Assembly: GCA_011316305.1 (NCBI GenBank)
Contig: SAUG01000042.1
Coordinates: 62,001-126,000 of the forward strand
DNA: 64,000 nt
Origin: Rusavskia elegans
Lineage: Eukaryota; Ascomycota; Lecanoromycetes; Teloschistales; Teloschistaceae
Reading direction: 5' to 3'
Shown here: positions 9,290 to 20,783 of the stretch, in pieces
Position numbering within the stretch: position 1 is the first letter of the stretch
Layout of the letters: each line of letters starts with the position of its first letter
Made by a program: the position numbers and the translations under genes
The notes under the pieces: generated by a model
The model's database searches: none
Told to the model about the DNA's origin: nothing
What the model saw: the letters and a program-made list of their open reading frames with translations, nothing else

Positions 9290-9673
9290 GCTCGTCTGAT
9301 TGATATTTTGTATTAGTGGTGCGGTAAGTGGAAACAGGCGTAATAAGACGCTGGTAGTGATATTCCCCAGTGGCAGACGTGGGGTCGGTGAAGAGATGCT
9401 TTGAAACGAGCGCGGGAATGTAAACAGGGAATCGATTGACAATGCTGCCGAGCAATGATAGATATTATATGAGACGCAAGAATGTAAAGAGTAAAGATGC
9501 TGAGCGAACGTAATGATGCTAAAGTCGTTCTGTAGGAAAAGCAAGTAATAAAGAATCGTTGATGAGGCGCAAAGACGAACAGGGACCACTGCAGAAGGCC
9601 GAGGTTTCTATTCTGGGATGTACGTTAAAGCTATTCCTAATTGAGACTGGCACATGTTCAAATTGCTACCTTA

Positions 9674-10248
9674 CAGTGAACCCTTGTTTTAACGAACGAT
9701 CGATTACAGGCGCCCCGATCGTTGTAAGCCGAGATTCGTTGTGACAAGGGCTTGTACTAAAATTGTATGCAGGATTATAGACCTGCAGGATTATAGACCT
9801 TTTATGCACCGTTTACGCATGCACATGCACCGTTTACTCAGGGATCCTTGCTCTGGCCAGGATTGTGGACACCTTGCATTTTGATGGTCCACCGGATATA
9901 TCGGACATATGCGACGTGGCTCTGCAGCCAATGGATAAGCAGGTAAATATCTTAGCGTAGCACACTAGGGGTAAGGAATGCCAAAAATCGACGGTAGAAA
10001 GACAGCAAGCTGTCTAATAACCGGAACTTTGGTGTCGGGGAGGCTAGTCCGACCAATCAGAGGTCTAGCTTTGCCCCTTTTCCCAAGCAATGGTTATAAC
10101 GAACCCTACTAAAAATCCTCCAAATACTAACCAATTCAAAATAACGAAGAATTCGCTATTCGCCTTATAAAATAATCGTTTACATTCATCTGATTTGTTA
10201 AATCCCGACATTCGTTATTGCGCGGTTCGTTAAAACAAGGGTTCACTG
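9674..10248. mobile_element. 575-bp MITE, pogo/Fot1-like termini, TA flanks
   Basis: Perfect 24-bp terminal inverted repeats beginning CAGTGAACCCTTG at both ends, each flanked by TA (9672-9673 and 10249-10250). CAGT ends, an AACGAAC inner motif and TA target duplication are typical of fungal Tc1/mariner elements of the pogo/Fot1 type. No transposase frame is present, so it is non-autonomous. Inside are a perfect 16-bp tandem repeat (9768-9799), a repeated ATGCACCGTTTAC (9804, 9825), and partial internal copies of the TIR motif. Confidence 0.85.
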
Positions 10249-10251
10249 TAG

Positions 10252-10861
10252 ATCAAAGTTCGAGCCCCTTTCCGAGGGTTCGCTCTCTTTCCCTCGCCCA
10301 CTACAGTTCCTACACTCACGGTACAAGACAAGTGGCACAGAGGACGTCTAACCAGTACCATCGCTCGTGATATCGCCGCTCCTAGTGCTTGTCATCTCAC
10401 CGACAGGCGTGGTCATTACATAGATGGCCTACGTAGACAGCCCGATCTTGACGAGAGCGACACTGTTGCAATTCTCAAGATCCTGAAAAGTAACGGTAGC
10501 TGCTCAAGTATTCATTATTTTCGAGCGAAGTTGCTTCTCGTACATACAGAGGATCATCTGCTCGCCCAGCGAGTGAGGAAAAGCAGATCCGATGAACCGC
10601 CCACAACATGCCATGGTATCTCGATGCATAAAAACCCAAATAAAGAAATGCTCGCTAGAATGAACGTCATAAAACACTCAAAATGTGTGGACAGCGTCCA
10701 ACCAACAAATACCCTAGAATGCGGACGGCACCCAACGAATGTCCGTTTCATATCGATATCCAAGTCAAATCGTCACGTAAGGAGGCCGTACAGCGCATCG
10801 CTCTGGCCGACGAGCAGGGCCAGGGATACGCGAGGTCATGTGATGTTTTTGAGTCGCAAGA
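10252..10861 (+). other. Unassigned open frame beside the MITE
   Basis: From the codon after the right-hand TA a plus-strand frame stays open for 301 codons, to 11154, where it overlaps the 3' end of the EXG1-like gene on the other strand. No ATG lies near its start and no family is recognised, though 10330-10530 reads protein-like (e.g. DESDTVAILKILK). It may be a gene fragment, or chance where it overlaps coding DNA. Confidence 0.25.
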
Positions 10862-12169
10862 TCAACCGCATTGGCCAGGATGTTGCCTCGAGTTCAATGG
10901 TTGTGGGAACAAGCCTCCAGCGAGCAGGTCTTGCATGTCCCATTCCGGCGCACTCTCGGTCTTCCAGGTCCAGAAGAACCATCCAGTGTGTTGCTCATAA
11001 GCATCAAGCTGCGCTTCGATGTAAGATCGAATGTTGTTCTTGTCATCCGATGAGAGACTTGCAACCGAGCCAACGGATTTGCCTTTGCAGTCCCCTGTCC
11101 AGCGAGAATCTGGGAAGCTTCCGTCGTAACGCGCTCCCTTGCCGAGGCCGTTGAGCCACTTCGCGCAGTCGGTCTGTGCTCCGGTCCATTCACCCACGAC
11201 GATCCACTTGTTGGTGCTTGCAAGCTTGGGACCGAGACTGCAGGCATGAGAGACATGCTCTGATGGGGAGCGTCCAACCTCGTCCGGGCTGAAAATTTGA
11301 TACTGGTGGGTATCGATCATGACATTGTCCACGCCTCCGCCAAATCCACTCCAGTCTGCTTGGAAGGCATCATGCAATGCGACTGCGAAATTGGAGCTCG
11401 CTGACTTGACGGTTTGGGATCCCTTGCTGTAGAAGTCCTGGACTCCGCCCATATCGAGCCTCGGCCCGAGTGGTTCGTTCAACAACTCAATTGCCGTGAC
11501 CACGTCAGTGTCACCTTTGTAGCGGTTGGCCAGGTTTTGGAGAGCGGTGAGAGTCTGAGAAACGGTGTCGCCTTTCTGCCAATCGATGGATCCATACTTT
11601 CCGCTATTGTCAAAGCCGTTTTGCGATCCGGGAGCGCCGTGTAGATCAAGCATAACCTTCAAGCCAGCGCCTCGAGCCCAATTGATAGCTTTGTCAAGGA
11701 CATCCAGTTGACCTTGAACATAAGGGTCGCCGCCCAGCGGCGCGACAGCCCAGTATCCAATAGGGATGCGGACATGGTTAAGTCCTGCCTGGGCGATGGC
11801 GTTGAAGTCACCTTGGGTGATGAATGTGTTCCAGTGATTCTGTAACCGCGAGGAAGCCTCGGCCTTGCCAAGCGTCTTGGTGTAGGTGTACTCGTCGACA
11901 ACGGTTTGACTTGATGACCATTCACCAAAGATGGACGGCGTGATCCATGGCTCCAGGACAAACCAGCCGCCCAGGTTAACTCCGCGGACCTTGTTGGCGT
12001 TGTAGTCAAACGCGACTGCGCGTTTACTTATCTCACTATATGTATTGTTAGTTGAAGGACATTGACCATTTCCAGTGCAAGCGTACAACGTGGGCGCAGC
12101 CCTGACACCGCTCAGCAGTGCTAGTATGGCAGTAGCGGACCGAAGGAGGTTTGTTGCAGTCCCAAACAT
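10862..12169 (-). CDS. EXG1: Exo-beta-1,3-glucanase, GH5 (EXG1/exgA type), 435 aa
   Basis: Releases glucose from the non-reducing ends of beta-1,3-glucan at the wall. A single uninterrupted exon. Residues 1-24 are a signal peptide, followed by a short propeptide with a Lys-Arg pair at 49-50 (Kex2-like). The family block VRGVNLGGWFVLEPWITP is at about 61-78. Catalytic residues: NEP at 231-233 (E232, acid/base) and GEW at 326-328 (E327, nucleophile). Length matches the family. A TATA-like CTATATGAAAGG lies near 12335-12345. It is co-oriented with the CRH-type gene, from which the MITE separates it. Confidence 0.95.
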   Translation of the reverse strand: MFGTATNLLRSATAILALLSGVRAAPTLYACTGNGQCPSTNNTYSEISKRAVAFDYNANKVRGVNLGGWFVLEPWITPSIFGEWSSSQTVVDEYTYTKTLGKAEASSRLQNHWNTFITQGDFNAIAQAGLNHVRIPIGYWAVAPLGGDPYVQGQLDVLDKAINWARGAGLKVMLDLHGAPGSQNGFDNSGKYGSIDWQKGDTVSQTLTALQNLANRYKGDTDVVTAIELLNEPLGPRLDMGGVQDFYSKGSQTVKSASSNFAVALHDAFQADWSGFGGGVDNVMIDTHQYQIFSPDEVGRSPSEHVSHACSLGPKLASTNKWIVVGEWTGAQTDCAKWLNGLGKGARYDGSFPDSRWTGDCKGKSVGSVASLSSDDKNNIRSYIEAQLDAYEQHTGWFFWTWKTESAPEWDMQDLLAGGLFPQPLNSRQHPGQCG

Positions 12170-14145
12170 GTTGTCTTATCGGGGGAATTGGGTTGGGGAC
12201 TCTAATTTGTATGGCAGATGTTGGTTGACTTTGTGGCAGGGACAAAGTCCATTCAATGGGAGTTTCGGGTACTGTTTGGAAGGAAAGATGAATACAGAGT
12301 CATGAAGATTCAAAAAGAGGCGGGTGACGCATCCTTTCATATAGAACAAAGGAAAGAGCAATGGGGAAGAAAATGTTGAAAGGAATGTGACATTCCCCGC
12401 AGACCGAAAAAAGGCAACAGAATGTGACAAAGCCATCTTAGAAATTGTATCCACGTCTCCTGACGGGAATGACGTGGTGGGTTACGGTTGGAGCGCGCAA
12501 TTGGAAGGTCTCGTCATAGGTTTCAAGGAGAATTAGGCGCTTACAGCCCCTGAGTGGTGAATCACGCAGTGGTTTGACGTCGCTCGAGGTTCATCAACGG
12601 ATGTAGCCATCTGCACGGTCCAGCCGGTGGCAGCGGACGTGCGGATGGGTTGCGCGTGCCACCATACAAAATTAAAAGGATGATGAATCGAAGATGCATG
12701 CAGGCATGACTCGTGCAACGTGAATAGATCGCCCGAAGCAAATCCACAATCTTTCTAGCCTTTTGCGGGGTGCATCCTCCCGATGCCAGCCGGCAGCCAC
12801 CCGCGAGTCCGGTGCTCATGCCGGTGCTACGACATCAAGTACCAAACCCAATCAGCGAAGCTTATTATTGTCATGGGGTATGCTTGCTCTGTTGTTTCTT
12901 GAGATCATCGTGCAGACTGATGATGTTTCTTTGCGATCTTCTCCACGGAGCAACACTAGGGTTGCTGACAGACAGTGCATCTTCTCCTTCTGCGCAGCTT
13001 TTGCATTCTGCGGTGTTCCTGCGTCTGATGAGGATTGCATATTCTGCCGGAGTGTTTCACCGCTTCCAGGAGGCTCAAGAGGCAAAGCTCACGGTAAGGC
13101 GTTTCTTGAAGATGTTTCCTCACTTCGGCGACAAGGCTCCAGTGCAATGCTCGAAAGGATCGATCTGCAGTCGTTATCATGTCGTCCCACCGTGCACCCT
13201 CGCGACCTTGTCGGTGGTGCATGCAAGGACTTTGCCCAGACCCTCTTGTGCAAAGCGGCGGCTAGATGCGCTCATGTGCCTCCAATGAGGGGTGGAAGCG
13301 GTTTGATCGACGACGTCATAGCGGACCGAGGGCAGCTACTGGATCGGGAAAGGTGTGAATAGTTACACTCACCCTGGCCTGTCACACGCCCTTCGATTCA
13401 ATGACGGGTCACAATGCCATGCCGACAAAAGCCGAGTCCTTAGAGAAACGTGAATTCATGGACCCTCCCTCCTCGGGCGAGGAACTGATTTGGAAGAAGT
13501 CTGGTTTTGGACGTGGCATAAGTGATCACACGAAGATGCCTTCGCTCATGATTGGTCTTTTATGACCGCATAGGTTCTGAATATCATGCTTTTGCAGACC
13601 GCTTCTTCTCAACGAAGGTTCGTATGACAGCAACGATTGATGTTCTTATGACTTGTGTGACGATCGTTCCTCTGCGTCCTTGTTGCCGAATGCTGCCGAG
13701 GTAAACCCCACATGTAAGACTGCATGATCCAATTTGACATTAGTTTACCACACGCGTTCTTTTGGTCTGGGTGTCAAGTCCTACACCACACAAGTATCGG
13801 GCTGGTGGTTGACATATTCCATCGTGTCATCATTACTGCCTAACGGAGTAGGTGACAAATCGTCAACGCAAAAGCAAAAAGACGATAAGTTAGGGTGTCG
13901 TCCGGATAAGCTCCGTGGGTCGAATGTTGGTGTACCAACGCCACGTCCAACGTTCACTAGCGCAACCAAACAAATGTGTGACATCTTAATTGAAGCACAG
14001 CAAAAAAGGTGTCAGCAGTCTTCAATGACGGGGGACACGGGCGAAGAGTAAAGTCGCGAACAGTACACCGGTCCCAGCTATCTTTCGCAGAAGAGCAACA
14101 CAAAGACACTTGGGTATGGCTTTCTCGTCATGTCGAAAACCTATC
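12170..14145. other. Gap without a recognised gene
   Basis: Holds the EXG1 promoter (to about 12450). Overlapping frames of up to 200 codons occur on both strands at 12760-13360, but none starts with a good context or shows a domain. The plus frame 12763-13362 and minus frame 12956-13222 cannot both be coding; neither is annotated. Confidence 0.4.
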
Positions 14146-14245
14146 GCAGTGGAGGCGTACAGCAATCGATACCTCGATGTAGGAACTCGCCGCAACGATT
14201 GCTTAGCTGCCACTCTACTGCTGCTGAAGCGTAACATTCAATGAG
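14146..14245 (+). repeat. Dispersed repeat R1, copy 2
   Basis: Reads GTACAGCAATCGATACCTCG, then ATGTAGGAACTCG and CAACGATTGCTTAGCTG. AGCAATCG and CGATTGCT form an 8-bp inverted repeat about 27 bp apart. Best-preserved copy of the family. Confidence 0.65.
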
Positions 14246-14374
14246 CAACGATCGTGGTAGTGATAGGGAACGGTTCACGGCTATTAGCGACTTGTTCGAT
14301 AGTTACTGTGTCGCCCACATTCCAATTGGGTTTGAAGCGAAGGGGCTTCTTTATGTAGCTACCTTGTGAATGGC

Positions 14375-17300
14375 TTAGAAGATTCCTAGCTTCGAGAATT
14401 CTTGTAGCACATCCTTGTCAACATTGACAACCCACTGTTCCTGGAAAGCCTCATTACTGCCGCCCGAAGAGGCAATGGCATACTGTATGTGTTCGCGGAT
14501 GAAGGGCTTCAGATCAAGCCGGTGGACCGGGTCCGCAAACATCAAGTTTCTTTGTCCCTCTTCCTCTGCCGTCTCGTTTGCTCCTTTCATCGCCTCGACA
14601 TCCCAGTACACCAGGCAGTCGTCCTTTCTCTCGTCGTCGTCGTAGAGCTCCACAACGACTTCCGTCCATACCGTCATCAATTCTTGCAGGTGTTCCAGAA
14701 TCCACGCTTGACCCGTCCGCAGCAGAGCCGTCACTGCAAGACAATTCAACTTCTTCTTCTCTGGGTGGCTGATATTGTCAAGATGGCGGAACCACTCTGA
14801 AAGAAGCCAGCTGACGGCTGTTTCAAATCGTTCGTCGGGTCTTGCTGCTTTGACAGCGTCGATGAAGAGATTTGGACTGGCAAGTGCGAGGCGTGCTAGT
14901 ATGGATAGATAGTCTGTTTCAACTAGTACGTCAAGCCAGGTCTTCGCTCGGTGTGGGCCTGTCGTTTGATGCGCTTCGTGTGCGCCACGTAGTCCAGACA
15001 TGACTGTTTGAAGAAAGTTCACCTCCAGCAGTTGCAAAGTGAACCTTGTGAGGGCTTCCACTCCCCCGAACTCCAGGGCAGATCGCATGAGAAGCTCCAC
15101 GATACTCAGCACCAAGCCCGTAACCTCACGTTTAGACCCTTGTAGCAGACTCGTCAAGGGAGATAGCAATACGGTCGAAGCAAGCAGTTGTGCAGGAGCT
15201 AGGTAGACATAGATTTCCGCGATCTCCAACGCTTTGCGCAGCGTGTCCGAACCGACCTACAGTAGATGATATTGGTGTCAGCATGCCCGACATGCGACCA
15301 ATACAAGTGGCACGGGGGTACAAATGGGCTTGACATGATAGTATGTCTCGTGACGTGGCTCGAATGTGTGTTCGAGACCTCGACTGACAGCAATCGAGGT
15401 CTCGAATACCTAGCTTGCTCCGGGTCACTCTAAAGTCAGGCGGTATTGCTTACCTCGAGCATAGGGAAGAGGTGAGGCACCAAGGAAATGACGTTTGACA
15501 CAGCATTCGATGGTGTCTGTTGCAGTATGTTGACCCAGAGATCTAGAGCATCCTCGAGCATGTAGACACGAGTCTCGGAAGTGATGTCGACAGAGCTATC
15601 GATCAACGGGATAAGCAATGCATGGTACTTTCGTGACTCGCCTTTGACGGCTGAGATCAAGGAGGAGAGGATTCCTAGGATTGATTGCTTCAGCAGGAAC
15701 TCAGTGCCCGCCTGTTCCCATAATGGGGCCAGTACGGAGATGATCTGATCTGCGAAGGGTACAATCTGATCGACAATGTCAGTCCCGAATGTCGCGTTGG
15801 AGTAGGAGTTCGGTTTCTACTCCTACCTTTTCCTCGACGCTCTGTATCAGCACGAGTAGCGTGTTTAAGAGAGCAAGCTTTGTCTCGCTGAGCTCCACTT
15901 CTTCTATCAGAGCCACCAAGCGATGCAAGACCGTTGTGGCGTATGGCTCGAATTGTTCAAACTTGAAGTCGAAGGGAATGATCACGTTCTTCAACTGCCT
16001 TCCTGCTGTGATTCTGACAACGAGGTCGTTCGACGGGGTGCCCTTGTCAAGGAGGTGCTGAAAGACCTGGTAGACCAGGGGTCGATCTAAGCCATCCTTG
16101 ACAGGCAGCCACTGGCCAAGAACGATGGCGATTCGACGCCTAAGGACACCGCAACCCGGTTGATCATTTTGCACTTCGTGAGCCAAGGTATTTCTCAGAA
16201 AGGAGTCGAAATCAAGCTTGTCTTCTAAGACGGATGCTGCTAAGCCAATTGCACCGTAGATGGAATCTTTCTGGAGGACATCTCTGTTCTGTGGGTCTTT
16301 CCACATGTGTTAGCGTTTTGAAGATTAAAGCCGGAAAGCAGACTCAAGCAGGTCCGAGACGCTCTTACACAAGTTATAAGTTTTAAAGGTTCTTGAACAG
16401 ACTGAAAGTGAGATGCGTACTTACTTGCAACGGTCCAGAAGACAGATAGGAGAGGTTCCACAAGCTGCGCCTTGTAATTCAGTATGAGTTCAAGGTAAAG
16501 CTTCTCAGCACACGGTCTAATCGAGAATTCCCAGGTATCATCTTCGCCTTCTTCTCTTCGTTCCCATTCTTCAGGCTGTTCTCTCCAGTCGCGTAGATCG
16601 CGCTGTGTGAAGACAAAGAAACGGGTCACCAAAGTCTGCATCGCTGCCTCGGCGAAATTTCCTGTGAGGATGTTCTCTTTGATGATTTGACTGGATTGAG
16701 CCTTTTCTTCTTTGTCTTCAGCTTGCTGATATTTGAATGTCTGTGCTGGATTGAAGACCATTTTGACGCATGCTCGAAGGAGTAGCAGTCCTTTGAGACT
16801 TAGATACTCCGTTATTGGTACACCCTGATCATGATCATCGCCAGTTTGGCCATTACTTAGATCAAAGGCTGTTGATGACTGAGATCCATACGTTTCGCCG
16901 AATTGGTAAATGAGATTCCAGTATGTCGACGCCAGCTGCACGGAGCCTGGTAGGAGAGCGAAACCGGATGGGTGTGCTTTAGCCAAGTTCACATGCAATT
17001 TGGCAATCTGCCGAAGATGTTTTTCGACCAACCGACGTACGTTCTCATGCAATGATGAGGACTCATTGACAGCCATCAAGAGCATGTCTCTGAAGTGGTT
17101 GCCAAGTAGGCTCCAGAATTCCCTGACTTCAGTACTTCGATTGGGAAAATCCCATCCTGCGATTAGCAGTCTTCGAAGCACGCGCAAAGCCAGGAGACTT
17201 TGCTCAATGCTACTGATAGCACCTCCTTCATCATCCCCGCCCTGATGAAAAAACTTCATCCAAGTCTGGACTCTGTCGACATAAATTTTCCCTAAGACCT

Positions 17301-17886
17301 GAAGCATCTCCACTGATGCAGCCTGCAGACTCGTCCGTGTCCGCTGTATACGAGCGGTTGACAATTCCTTGATGACTTCTAGAAGCATGAGAAGGGCACG
17401 CGTGAGTCTCAACGGATTATCGTCGGGTTGGGAAGCTTGGCGGAGATTGCTCACTATGGAGGACACAGCATCAGGCCACTCTAGAGGGTACTCATATCTT
17501 ACGATTTTGGCTATTATCAAGGCGTTTTGCAAGGCCAAACGATGATCCGGCTCGTTCGTTCCACTTTCGATCGACCTTGAGCGGATAAGGTCTTTTTCGT
17601 CCTTCTTGATAGCATTTGGGGCTGTCCTACGCCAATATTTATCGATGCCATTCTTGAGCTGGATAATGCAAAGATGCCTGACTTCGACAGGCAGTGAAAC
17701 ATCGACAAAGATAGACTGTAGAGAGCTATAGTAGCCTGACTGCTTTTCCCAATTCTGTAATTGTTGAGCACCCGATTTGATTTGTTGCGGATCCGAGGAG
17801 GAAGCAGCTGTCAATGTATGATACAGCGTTTGCAGCGACAAAGGGTTTGCCTCTCCAGCAACCTCAATAGCGAAGTTCATCGCCAT
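14375..17886 (-). CDS. KAP120: Importin-beta family karyopherin KAP120 / importin-11 (1041 aa)
   Basis: Nuclear import receptor; yeast Kap120 carries cargo such as Rpf1 through the pore. Exons 16425-17886, 15827-16296, 15454-15765 and 14375-15256, separated by introns of 128, 61 and 197 bp. The start at 17886 (MAMNF) or 17880 precedes the conserved EVAGEANPLS; the longer non-ATG frame upstream is not used. An importin-beta N-terminal domain lies at about 27-105 (LQNWEKQSGYY, RHLCIIQLKNGIDKYWR), followed by HEAT-like helical repeats to the C-terminus. The first splice join gives FWTVANPQNRDVLQKD, as the family requires. Total length is close to yeast Kap120. Introns 1 and 3 are much longer than this genome's norm; intron 3 holds a perfect 13-bp hairpin. 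Confidence 0.93.
15371..15406. repeat. Perfect 13-bp inverted repeat in KAP120 intron 3
   Basis: TTCGAGACCTCGA (15371-15383) and its exact complement (15394-15406) flank a 10-nt loop. The loop and right arm include ACAGCAATCGA, shared with repeat R1 copy 2. Confidence 0.8.
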
Positions 17887-17974
17887 AGTACGTTGAACTC
17901 TGAGCAATACAGTGGTGTCCAAGGGCTCCTGCTACTCTACCCGGGACCCATCCCAGGCTCATTAAACCGAAACT

Positions 17975-18075
17975 CAGGTGCAATGGGAGCGTGCGGCAGT
18001 CGGTACCTAGATTTGGGAACCCGCCCTAACGGTTGCTTGGACGTGAGTGTAGAGGTGCAACCACCGTAGCAGTGA
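17975..18075 (+). repeat. Dispersed repeat R1, copy 3, in the KAP120/PEX2 promoter
   Basis: Reads GCGGCAGTCGGTACCTAGAT, then GGGAACCCGCC and AACGGTTGCTTGG, aligning with R1 copy 2 over about 60 bp. It sits in the 350-bp divergent promoter between KAP120 and PEX2. Confidence 0.5.
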
Positions 18076-18237
18076 CATGGAACGGTACTCAGCTTTCAAG
18101 GACTGGTTGTGAATATCAATTACGCGCCAAGACCGTCAGTCGCGCTTGCTGAATGCCTCGGCATTTGATTTAGCAGAGGAAAGCAATTGCCTCTACTCGT
18201 ACCTTGGGCTTTCCTTCGTCGCAAGCATGCTGCTGCT

Positions 18238-19566
18238 ATGACTTCTATTGACCTCGCTGCGGCTCAACAACGGGTATTGGATCGTCGACAGGCGCGGCCC
18301 CTCGCATCACAATCAAGATCTCAAGCTCGAAGGAGCAAGTATGCCTTCGAGGTCAGCAGTCGCCTACCCTTTCCATTGAACACCTGGAGCCAGACGGGAA
18401 TCGAAGCATGGGATACAATCAAAGGACGTGATGGAACAAGACCAGCCTTTCGTGTTGGACAGGTCGACGCGGAGCTACTCGACGAGGAGCTTCTGGAACT
18501 GCTGAAAAGTCAAGTCGGCGAGGCTCTGAAATACTTTGGTTCTCATTTGCGAGATGAATGGTCACCGGAGATTCTACTGGGTCTACGAGCTGCTCTCTTC
18601 AAATTGTCCATCTGGGACCACAACGCTTCCTACGGGGCTGCACTGCAGAATCTACAATACACAGATGCCCGGAAAGCCGGACCACTACTATCGACACCCA
18701 CCGTTTGGCAAAAGGTTTGTTACGGTGCGTTGAGTGTTGGTGGACGCTATGGCTGGGAGAAGTGGAATATGTGGCTCGCCGATCAGGAAGGGAACTATGA
18801 ACAAGTAGGTATCGCATGTCCCTATGCAGAACTTGCTAATCCATCCCAGCCTTCACCCAGTATTCAAAGCTTGTCCCGGATCTCCTCGGCCGTCTCGACT
18901 GCTCACTCCATTGCCGCGTTCTCGTCGTTCATTGTATTCCTTGTCAATGGCCGATATCGAACGCTCCTGGATCGGATCCTACGCCTCCGATTAGCCTCCC
19001 CAGCGAACCACCTCAGCCGACAAGTGAGTTTCGAATACTTGAATCGCCAGTTAGTCTGGCACGCTTTCACCGAATTCTTGCTGTTCCTTCTTCCCCTAGT
19101 CGGAATCACAAGGTGGCGCAGATGGCTGTCAAGAGCATGGCGGAAAGCAAAGACGCTGATCAAGCGTGGGGTTGACGAAGAGGACAAAGCATCGGACGGA
19201 GAGCTTTCTTTCCTACCTGAAAGGACTTGTGCGATCTGTTACCAGGACCAAAACCCTACGTCAACAACAGAGAACGAGATTCTGGCAGTATCTGGAGCGT
19301 CTGGTGGTGTCGTTGGCTCAGCGCAGACTGACATCACCAATCCATATGAAATGATACCGTGCAGTTGCGTCTATTGCTTTGTCTGCGCTGTTTCGAGACT
19401 GGAAGCGACAGACGGCGAAGGTTGGCCCTGCCTGAGATGTGGGCTGTGGGTCAAAGAATGCAAGCCATGGAGAGGGGATGTCTTGGCCGATATCCCCAAA
19501 CAGAAGAACAAGAAGGCTGTCAGCTTCTCGGACGAGGAAGACAAGGAACAACCTAATCCTTCGTGA
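18238..19566 (+). CDS. PEX2: Peroxisome biogenesis factor 2, RING E3 ligase (427 aa)
   Basis: Pex2 is a peroxisomal membrane RING E3 that, with Pex10 and Pex12, ubiquitinates the import receptor Pex5. The start at 18238 (MTSIDLAAAQ) is the first ATG of the frame. A likely 45-bp intron, 18805-18849 (GTAGGT..CCCAG, CTAAT branch), joins EGNYEQ to PSPSIQSLSRISS as expected for the family; it is a multiple of three without stops, so retention would add 15 residues. Conserved membrane region about 215-300 (LVNGRYRTLLDRILRLRL). RING at about 316-386: CAIC, then CSCVYCFVC and CLRC. The tail is acidic. Divergent from KAP120. Confidence 0.93.
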   Translation: MTSIDLAAAQQRVLDRRQARPLASQSRSQARRSKYAFEVSSRLPFPLNTWSQTGIEAWDTIKGRDGTRPAFRVGQVDAELLDEELLELLKSQVGEALKYFGSHLRDEWSPEILLGLRAALFKLSIWDHNASYGAALQNLQYTDARKAGPLLSTPTVWQKVCYGALSVGGRYGWEKWNMWLADQEGNYEQVGIACPYAELANPSQPSPSIQSLSRISSAVSTAHSIAAFSSFIVFLVNGRYRTLLDRILRLRLASPANHLSRQVSFEYLNRQLVWHAFTEFLLFLLPLVGITRWRRWLSRAWRKAKTLIKRGVDEEDKASDGELSFLPERTCAICYQDQNPTSTTENEILAVSGASGGVVGSAQTDITNPYEMIPCSCVYCFVCAVSRLEATDGEGWPCLRCGLWVKECKPWRGDVLADIPKQKNKKAVSFSDEEDKEQPNPS

Positions 19567-20783
19567 TGCAAGCTACGTCACTACTGATCATGCACCTCCA
19601 TTGAAGGACGATCACATTCTCGAGGCAGCCCCCTTTCCAGCTGGCATTGTACTTGCCGATGCATGCAGATCGTGATATTCGTTGGATTGCCGTCACTCGA
19701 TCCCCCTCGTGGCGTTTGCTGGCTTTGAGGGACGCCTCTGGGGGAGCTAGAGTATGGAGTATGAGCTAACGAGGAGCATGGTAAGTGCGGCCATGACTCT
19801 TGCTGTCACTTCTGCACATCCAAATTTCCGCTGATCACCACAAGGCTTGGGATGTGGGAGGATTCTAACCGCCCGTCGCCACGTGGCATTGACCAGGTAC
19901 CCTGCAGGTTGTAGAAGGATGCCGCCCACCCTCGCAAATCGGTACCGGTAGCGGCGCTGCCACCCAGGCACCAAAGCTGGAGAAGCTATTTTTCAATCTA
20001 CCCTACACACTGCGCTACCGTGTTAGATAGGTGGCCCACTTGCGCGATCATTATTTAGTTCTATGTCCCTCCCGTTGCCCAAAGCACACTCGTCCTGTTT
20101 GCGGATTCAACCTGTTGCTGTACTCTATCTGCAGAAAGATGATCATGGTGCAACCACCACCATTGCGGATTTATTTTCTTGCCGCAGATTGGTTGCCGAA
20201 GATTGGACAGGGATGCAAATTGTGCGGGTCATTTCGAGCGGCGACAGACTGACCGCCAGCCTATGCAGCTTCTTACATCCTTCCTCAAGTGCGCGACTTT
20301 TAGTCTCTGGATCCTGCGCCTCTGAGAACTAATTAGCCTACTCCCAACCACTGGGGATTGCTATTACCATGAACAGGCTAGCGTATTGTTTCTCGCTATC
20401 ATTCTGTGTTGCCTTGTTCCAAAGCTGAAGAGACCACGAGATCATGATTGGATCCGGTCCGTGTCCGCAAGGACAGAGCCTTCAGACTGCATAACCCAAC
20501 ACCAGCATCCTCGCGGCTGCCGCGAACAGACCCAGCCGGCTTCCTGGAGCTTAGCGTACTGTGTACACTAACATGTGGTCATCCTTCGTCACGGTTGCAC
20601 CTTGTCTTGTTCGGGTTTCATGGGCTTCGACTGCTTACCAGCGTGGACTGGGTACTGGCATTTCTACTAGGAAGATTTATAAAGACGCCTCGTCTTCCTC
20701 CAGCATTGAACGACATCTGAAAGACCAACCAGCCCTTCGTCTCACTCTTCCGAAATAGAATCCATTGAATAATCGACTTTATC
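19567..20783. other. Gap without a recognised gene
   Basis: PEX2 3' region, then DNA with no frame above 80 codons that looks coding. The last 150 bp before 20784 form the promoter of the next gene (GATTTATAAAGACGCC near 20672-20687 could serve as its TATA element). Confidence 0.45.

Noticed and set aside
10255..10275. B-box-like AGTTCGAGCCCC suggesting a tRNA
   Set aside because: No A box, anticodon stem or acceptor pairing could be found around it. The same holds for GTTCGAACCCC near 43872 and GGTTCGAGCC near 56941.
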